Source: an uncultured Actinobaculum sp.
GTDB lineage: Bacteria; Actinomycetota; Actinomycetes; Actinomycetales; Actinomycetaceae
DNA: 35,059 bases
NCBI GenBank assembly: GCA_938020505.1
Contig: CALIHR010000035.1
Coordinates: forward strand, 1-35,059
Direction of reading: 5' to 3'
The notes under the pieces are model-generated. The model made no database searches, was not told the origin of the DNA, and saw only the letters and a program-made list of their open reading frames with translations. Of this stretch, positions 31,398 through 35,059 are shown piece after piece. The first letter of the stretch is position 1; every line of letters begins with the position of its first letter. The position numbers were made by a program, and so were the translations under genes.

Positions 31398-32553
31398 TGG
31401 CGATTTCCCCTTTCCTGGCGGATTCTGTTGTCAGTTGTCCGCGCAGAAGGGGCAGCAGATAGTTCTCTGCGAGCCACGTGACCGCTGGCACCGCCACTGC
31501 ATCCCCGAAACCGAACAACGCCTGGTTGGTGCGGGCTTTGCTCAAGTCATAGTTTTCGGCACCCATAAGCCTGGCGTACTCCAACGGCGTCATCCACCGG
31601 ATTTGTATGCGTCCGCTGCTAAGCTTGACCACAGCCTGTTTGGAAGAGCCTCCGCGAGCGGTTCTGAGACATCCTGAAATGTCATCGGGGCGCATCTCCC
31701 ACACCGGAATGCCTCTTCGTGTTCTTCGGTAGGCAGTGCGGTACTTTGTTCCCTTTTCTGACTTAAGAACGTCCAATCGTTCGCGTTGAACCGGCGACAG
31801 CGAAGCCACAAAGGACTCAACGCGCTGGTCGCCCCACCACCGATCGTCGTCTGCGGGAAGGTCTTCGACTAAGCGATGGAGTCCGTCGATTCGGGGAGCG
31901 GGAGGAAGCGGAAGCAGAGCGCGATGTGTGTGCAAACTGCTGTCATCGTAAATCCATTGAAGCCAATCGGGCCGCAACTCGAAATCACGCTCCGGTGAGT
32001 TCGCCGGAGGGTTCTGAGCGCCGACCAGAAACAGCCTCGGGCGCGACTGGGGAAGGAATCGGCGTGCGTCGATTGCAAGCGCGTCGACCGAGTACCCGAG
32101 ACCGTTGAACGCCCTGATCGCGGCTATTAAATCGTCCCCGCCGTGCGAAGTCGCCAATCCCGTGACGTTCTCAAGGACCGCGATCTGGGGGCGGCTGCCT
32201 TCCAGTTCTTCAAGCAAGCGGATGAAATGCCAGAACGTCCCCGACTGATTGCCGGCCAGTCCTGCGCGCCCGCCGGCAAGCGACAGGTCCGTGCACGGCG
32301 ACGAGGCCCAAGCCAGTGCGGCGTTGCGCGGGAGCTCGTCGGCCTTGATCTTTCCGATGTCCCCCAGGGCGAAGACGTGACCGTAGGCGTCCTCGAACTG
32401 GGCTTCGTACATCGCCTTCTTGTCTGGATCGAAGTCATTCGCCCAAGTCACACGGAACCCAGCGGCTTCTAAACCGATTCGCGCTAGGCCGATCCCTGCG
32501 AAGAACTCCAAGACGCCGGGCTTGGCATTGTCGATTGACACCACTTTTCCCAT
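31390..32553 (-). CDS. DNA (cytosine-5) methyltransferase of a type II R-M system
   Basis: 387 residues from ATG 32553, which is seven bases after a TACGAT -10 box, so probably leaderless. The frame stays open to a TTG at 32637, but without a binding site. C5-methylase motifs in order: I VLEFFAGIGLARIGLEAAG (14-32), IV SSPCTDLSLAG with catalytic Cys87 (T-D where most have Q), VI LENVTGL (ENV about 118-120), VIII QSRPRLFLVG (159-168), a target-recognition region of about 130 residues, IX ISGCLRTARGGSSKQAV and X FGFGDAVAVPAVTWLAENYL. It methylates cytosine in its recognition site and protects host DNA from the linked GIY-YIG nuclease. The gene precedes and overlaps that of the nuclease, so methylase is made first. 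Confidence 0.95.
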   Translation of the reverse strand: MGKVVSIDNAKPGVLEFFAGIGLARIGLEAAGFRVTWANDFDPDKKAMYEAQFEDAYGHVFALGDIGKIKADELPRNAALAWASSPCTDLSLAGGRAGLAGNQSGTFWHFIRLLEELEGSRPQIAVLENVTGLATSHGGDDLIAAIRAFNGLGYSVDALAIDARRFLPQSRPRLFLVGAQNPPANSPERDFELRPDWLQWIYDDSSLHTHRALLPLPPAPRIDGLHRLVEDLPADDDRWWGDQRVESFVASLSPVQRERLDVLKSEKGTKYRTAYRRTRRGIPVWEMRPDDISGCLRTARGGSSKQAVVKLSSGRIQIRWMTPLEYARLMGAENYDLSKARTNQALFGFGDAVAVPAVTWLAENYLLPLLRGQLTTESARKGEIANG

Positions 32554-32560
32554 GGATGCA

Positions 32561-32566
32561 ATCGTA
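32561..32566 (-). promoter_or_regulatory. -10 box for a leaderless methyltransferase transcript
   Basis: On the minus strand TACGAT is followed by seven bases and ATG 32553. It has the TANNNT form and leaderless spacing also seen before the Cys leader ORF. No clear -35. Confidence 0.45.
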
Positions 32567-32743
32567 CCGGCTGCCTCCGACACTTTTGCAGAGCAATACC
32601 GGATGGGACCCAAGCGCCGCTGCGATTTGCATGGCAAGCAGAAGCTGCCGAGCGGAGATCAGAAATGAAATGGGGAAGCCAAAGTCCAGATCTATTCGAT
32701 TTCTCACGAAATCAACGGCGGCGGCGAAGGAACTTCGCAATGA

Positions 32744-32771
32744 TTGACAGTATGCAAGGCAGTAGTAGAAG
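32744..32771 (+). promoter_or_regulatory. sigma-A-type promoter before ORF 32793
   Basis: TTGACA (32744-32749), 16-base spacer, TAGAAG (32766-32771). It is followed by GGGAGG (32781-32786) and ATG 32793. Confidence 0.5.
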
Positions 32772-32792
32772 ACAGAAAGCGGGAGGAAACTG

Positions 32793-33002
32793 ATGTCGAA
32801 AACGCGCACGCTGTCGCGGTCGATCTATATCGCTATTCGTGCAAGCATCGTCCTTGTCGCTGTCGTCTCCATTCGGTGGCCTGCGGCTGACGAGCGAAAA
32901 GCGAGGTTGACTCGTGGACCAGACGAGGGAATTGGCTTGTGCTGCCGTCGCATGTCGGCAAGGAGATATATACCCTCTTTACTCAGATTTCGACGGTTTT
33001 GA
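32793..33002 (+). CDS. small putative membrane ORF, function unknown
   Basis: 69 residues from ATG 32793. Expression signals are good: a TTGACA promoter and GGGAGG six bases before the start. Residues about 11-27 (IYIAIRASIVLVAVVSI) form one hydrophobic helix; the rest is basic with two adjacent Cys. No family recognised. Its second half overlaps the next ORF in another frame, so either the last part is not conserved or a frameshift joins the two. It lies between the R-M island and pepN. Confidence 0.4.
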   Translation: MSKTRTLSRSIYIAIRASIVLVAVVSIRWPAADERKARLTRGPDEGIGLCCRRMSARRYIPSLLRFRRF

Positions 33003-33534
33003 CTGGGGCGGGGTAAAAGGTGAGTTGGGTCGATACAGCGACCAAGTTCGTGACGATCTGACTCGATCAATACGAAACGGCGTCAAGCGCGCCTGCGATA
33101 TGGCCCGGGATGATCGGCGGATGCAGATCACCTTCGTGGCGATCGTCGGCGCTGTGGCCTTCCTGTCGATTCCCAAGCACCGCCGCGGAAGAGCAGGTAC
33201 ACGGCCGCCCTCGGAGTTCGACGCTATGCAGGCTATGCGAACTAGACAGACCCAAGCCAAGCTCGACGCCATGTATAAGAGGATGTACGCGAAGGAAGGG
33301 ACGCAGGGCGTTTTGCCGAGGACCGCGTCGAGCAAGTCAGAAGGACCCTCCAAGAGGAAGGGCCGACTCCTCAACGGGAAGGAGCCGACTCCCCGCAGGA
33401 ATAGCCCCCTTGGATGGGACGGGACAATCGGATACGCGGGTCCGCTGTCTCCCCGCAGGAATAGCGCCCTTGCTCGAGGGACGCCAGCGGGAAAGCGACG
33501 CGGAATTTCCGCGGTGTATAGCCCCCTTGCTTGA
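32914..33534 (+). CDS. hypothetical protein with one TM helix and a repetitive tail
   Basis: 206 residues from GTG 32914, with GCGAGG seven bases upstream. It overlaps the previous ORF by 89 bases in another frame. Residues 1-68 are soluble and acidic/basic mixed (DFDGFDWGGVKGELGRYSDQ), 70-88 form a TM helix (MQITFVAIVGAVAFLSIP), then comes a basic helical stretch to about 130. The last 75 residues derive from a 60-bp DNA repeat (RRNSPLG, RRNSALA, AVYSPLA) and may be of no function. Codon use is less G+C-biased than in neighbours, as in the R-M island. No family recognised. Confidence 0.45.
   Translation: MDQTRELACAAVACRQGDIYPLYSDFDGFDWGGVKGELGRYSDQVRDDLTRSIRNGVKRACDMARDDRRMQITFVAIVGAVAFLSIPKHRRGRAGTRPPSEFDAMQAMRTRQTQAKLDAMYKRMYAKEGTQGVLPRTASSKSEGPSKRKGRLLNGKEPTPRRNSPLGWDGTIGYAGPLSPRRNSALARGTPAGKRRGISAVYSPLA
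33391..33529. repeat. three copies of a 22-bp unit at about 60-bp period
   Basis: A unit starting CCCCGCAGGAATAGC and ending CCCTTG is at 33391-33412 and 33451-33472 (one mismatch); a weaker copy ends at 33529. It lies in the 3' part of ORF 32914-33534. Confidence 0.75.
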
Positions 33535-33551
33535 AGGAGCGAGGGAGACGA

Positions 33552-33585
33552 ACGGGGCGGACGCTGCTCGCGTCCGCCCCGTTTT
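33552..33585 (+). terminator. strong rho-independent terminator between ORF 32914 and pepN
   Basis: ACGGGGCGGACGC (33552-33564), loop TGCTC, GCGTCCGCCCCGT (33570-33582): a perfect 13-bp stem followed by TTT on the plus strand. It lies 18 bases after the ORF stop and can also stop pepN transcripts from the other side. Confidence 0.92.
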
Positions 33586-33696
33586 GCCTGCCGGCTTCCT
33601 TCACAGGCCAGATTCATGCCTCAGTCGCCGACGTCTTTGCTCGCCGGCGTCGACCTTTCGCTCGCCACATCGGCTCACAATCGCCGGACTCGGCTC

Positions 33697-35059
33697 CTAC
33701 TTTCCGGCGTCGACGGCCTGCGCACGCACCGCGCGCTGGGCCGAGTCGACCGACTCGGAAACCAGGCGGACGCACGCGGGGGCGGCGTCCTTGTTGTCCT
33801 CCAGCCACTTTTCGCCCAAGGCGACGACGTCGACTCCCAGATCCGTGCGCCCGGCAAGAACGATCGGGAAGGCGTACTCCAGCATGTTGCGGGCGATCTC
33901 CACGGAATGGTTGTCCCACTGGGCGCGCGCGTCCTCGTAGTAGCGCACCGCGTAGGGGACGAGCGACTCCGGCGTCGCACGCCGCAAGCCGAGTGCGAGA
34001 TTGCGCTGGACGGTGTTCGACTCAAAGTCTCCCGTGATCTCCCTCCACACCTTGTCGCGGACGGCGGGATCGGGCAGGGCGCCGCGCGCCTGAGCCGAGA
34101 AGATTTGGCCGTAGGAGGTCGAATCCTTGGCGTACTCCTCGGCGATTTCGGCCTCGCCGATGCGGCCGGCGGCGGCCAGCGCGATGACGATTCCCCAGCG
34201 AACCTCGGCGTCGACCACGTATCCCTCGGGCAGCCCCTCGCCCTCCAGCCATCCGGCGATGCGATCGAGCTGCTCCTCCGTCTTCGCCAGGCGCATGGCG
34301 GCCGAAGCCACCTGAAGCTGATTGTCCGAACCCGGTTCTGCCCCCGCGAGAATCTCGAAGATGCGCGCGGCGACGGCGTCGTGAAGGGCCTCGCGATTGG
34401 CTGGGGCGGAATAGACGGTCACCGCCGTCGCGAGCTGGCCGAGAATGAAACGCAAGACGGTGCCGTCCGTTTCGTCGGGCAGCGCCTTGAGGACGATGTT
34501 GGCATAGTCGGTGGCGCTCATGAGGCCGTCGCGGCACATGTCCCAGGCGGCGAAAACGACGTTCGTCCGCGCCAGGCGATCCTCGAAGGCGTCGAGATGC
34601 TCGACGGCTGTGGCCAGCGACTTCTCGTCCAGGCGAATCTTCGCGTACGCCAGATCCTCGTCGTTGATCAAAAGCAGGGCGGGCCGTTTGACGCCCGCGA
34701 GTTCGGGCACTTCCGTCAGGTCGCCGTCGATGTCCAGCTCGGCGGAGAAGGTGCGGGTCAGCTTTCCGTCGATTACGTCGAAGCCGCCCACGCCGATGCG
34801 GTGGGGGCGCAGGGAGGAGCGCCCGTCGGACTCTTGGCGGATCGCGAAGGATTTGACTACGCCGCCCTTCTCAACGATCTCGGGGGAGAGGACGTTGGCG
34901 CCCGCCTCCTGGAGCCACACCCTCGTCCAGCGCGAGAGGTCGCGGCCCGACGTCGCCTCCAACTCGGCCAAAAGGTCGGCCAGCGTGGCGTTGCCCCACG
35001 CGTACTTGGCGATGTAGGAGCGCACCCCGGCGAGGAACTCCTCCAGCCCCACCCACGCC
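33697..35059 (-). CDS. pepN: aminopeptidase N, C-terminal part (5' end outside window)
   Basis: About 454 residues are present; the frame runs out of the window at 35059, so the N-terminal half with the GAMEN and HExxH zinc-site motifs is not visible. What is seen matches the end of the actinobacterial M1 peptidase: GLEEFLAGVRSYIAKYAWGNATLADLLAELEATSGRDLSRWTRVWLQEAG closes the catalytic domain, then comes a beta domain (RPALLLINDEDLAYAKIRLDEKSL) and the helical ERAP1-like C-terminal domain (WDMCRDGLMSATDYANIVL ... ALGLRRATPESLVPYAVRYYEDA). The enzyme removes N-terminal residues from peptides in the cytoplasm. The C-terminus ends normally at TAG 33697-33699. Confidence 0.93.
   Translation of the reverse strand, partial: AWVGLEEFLAGVRSYIAKYAWGNATLADLLAELEATSGRDLSRWTRVWLQEAGANVLSPEIVEKGGVVKSFAIRQESDGRSSLRPHRIGVGGFDVIDGKLTRTFSAELDIDGDLTEVPELAGVKRPALLLINDEDLAYAKIRLDEKSLATAVEHLDAFEDRLARTNVVFAAWDMCRDGLMSATDYANIVLKALPDETDGTVLRFILGQLATAVTVYSAPANREALHDAVAARIFEILAGAEPGSDNQLQVASAAMRLAKTEEQLDRIAGWLEGEGLPEGYVVDAEVRWGIVIALAAAGRIGEAEIAEEYAKDSTSYGQIFSAQARGALPDPAVRDKVWREITGDFESNTVQRNLALGLRRATPESLVPYAVRYYEDARAQWDNHSVEIARNMLEYAFPIVLAGRTDLGVDVVALGEKWLEDNKDAAPACVRLVSESVDSAQRAVRAQAVDAGK

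Noticed and set aside
33391..33529. CRISPR-like array (22-bp units about 38 bases apart)
   Set aside because: Only three copies, the third strongly degraded, with no cas genes and no resemblance to actinobacterial CRISPR repeats; explained better as a tandem repeat.

Overview
The window comes from a high-GC Gram-positive bacterium, most likely an actinobacterium of the Actinomyces/Schaalia kind (inference). Codons are strongly G+C-biased, GTG starts are common, several starts sit 6-7 bases behind a TANNNT -10 box as in leaderless actinobacterial transcripts, and the gene set (Orn, EttA, a paired membrane GTPase, glucose-type PTS proteins, sugar porter plus fructokinase, PepN) fits that group. 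It is ordinary chromosome broken by a few accessory patches.

Layout. 1-1180: debris, including a truncated DUF1016/PDDEXK nuclease fragment, then about 580 bases without a recognisable gene. 1181-5076: a small membrane protein (-), then a TetR regulator and a 14-helix DHA2 drug exporter, with a 32-bp operator-like palindrome between them. 5410-7827: transmembrane Ser/Thr kinase with a propeller-like outer domain. 8072-10104: PadR regulator, ABC ATPase with a HAAS-like N-terminus, and ABC-2 permease, translationally coupled behind twin operator-like palindromes. 10311-14848 (-): fructokinase and sugar porter, then an alpha/beta hydrolase and an NmrA-like reductase. 15104-18774: a CjaA-like amino-acid ABC transporter (binding protein, two permeases, ATPase) preceded by a 21-codon Cys-rich leader ORF and competing hairpins. 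18835-19675 (-): orn and tRNA-Arg. 19926-25924: two dynamin-like/YfjP-like GTPases, ssb and ettA. 26006-30112: tesB (-), malQ, and PTS EIIB and EIIA. 30099-32553 (-): a compact restriction-modification island (C5 methyltransferase, GIY-YIG nuclease, Vsr). 32793-33534: two uncertain ORFs. 33697-end (-): C-terminal part of aminopeptidase N.

How the genes work together. The clearest new system is the Cys-codon leader in front of a transporter whose binding protein resembles the cysteine-binding CjaA family: a plausible cysteine-sensing attenuator (inference). The second is the three-gene R-M island, where a GIY-YIG protein with all expected catalytic residues overlaps the methyltransferase gene, followed by a Vsr repair nuclease. 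The PadR-ABC cassette looks like a self-regulated, substrate-induced exporter. A recurring trait of this genome is short tandem repeats (17-60 bp) between genes and in the low-complexity ends of proteins.
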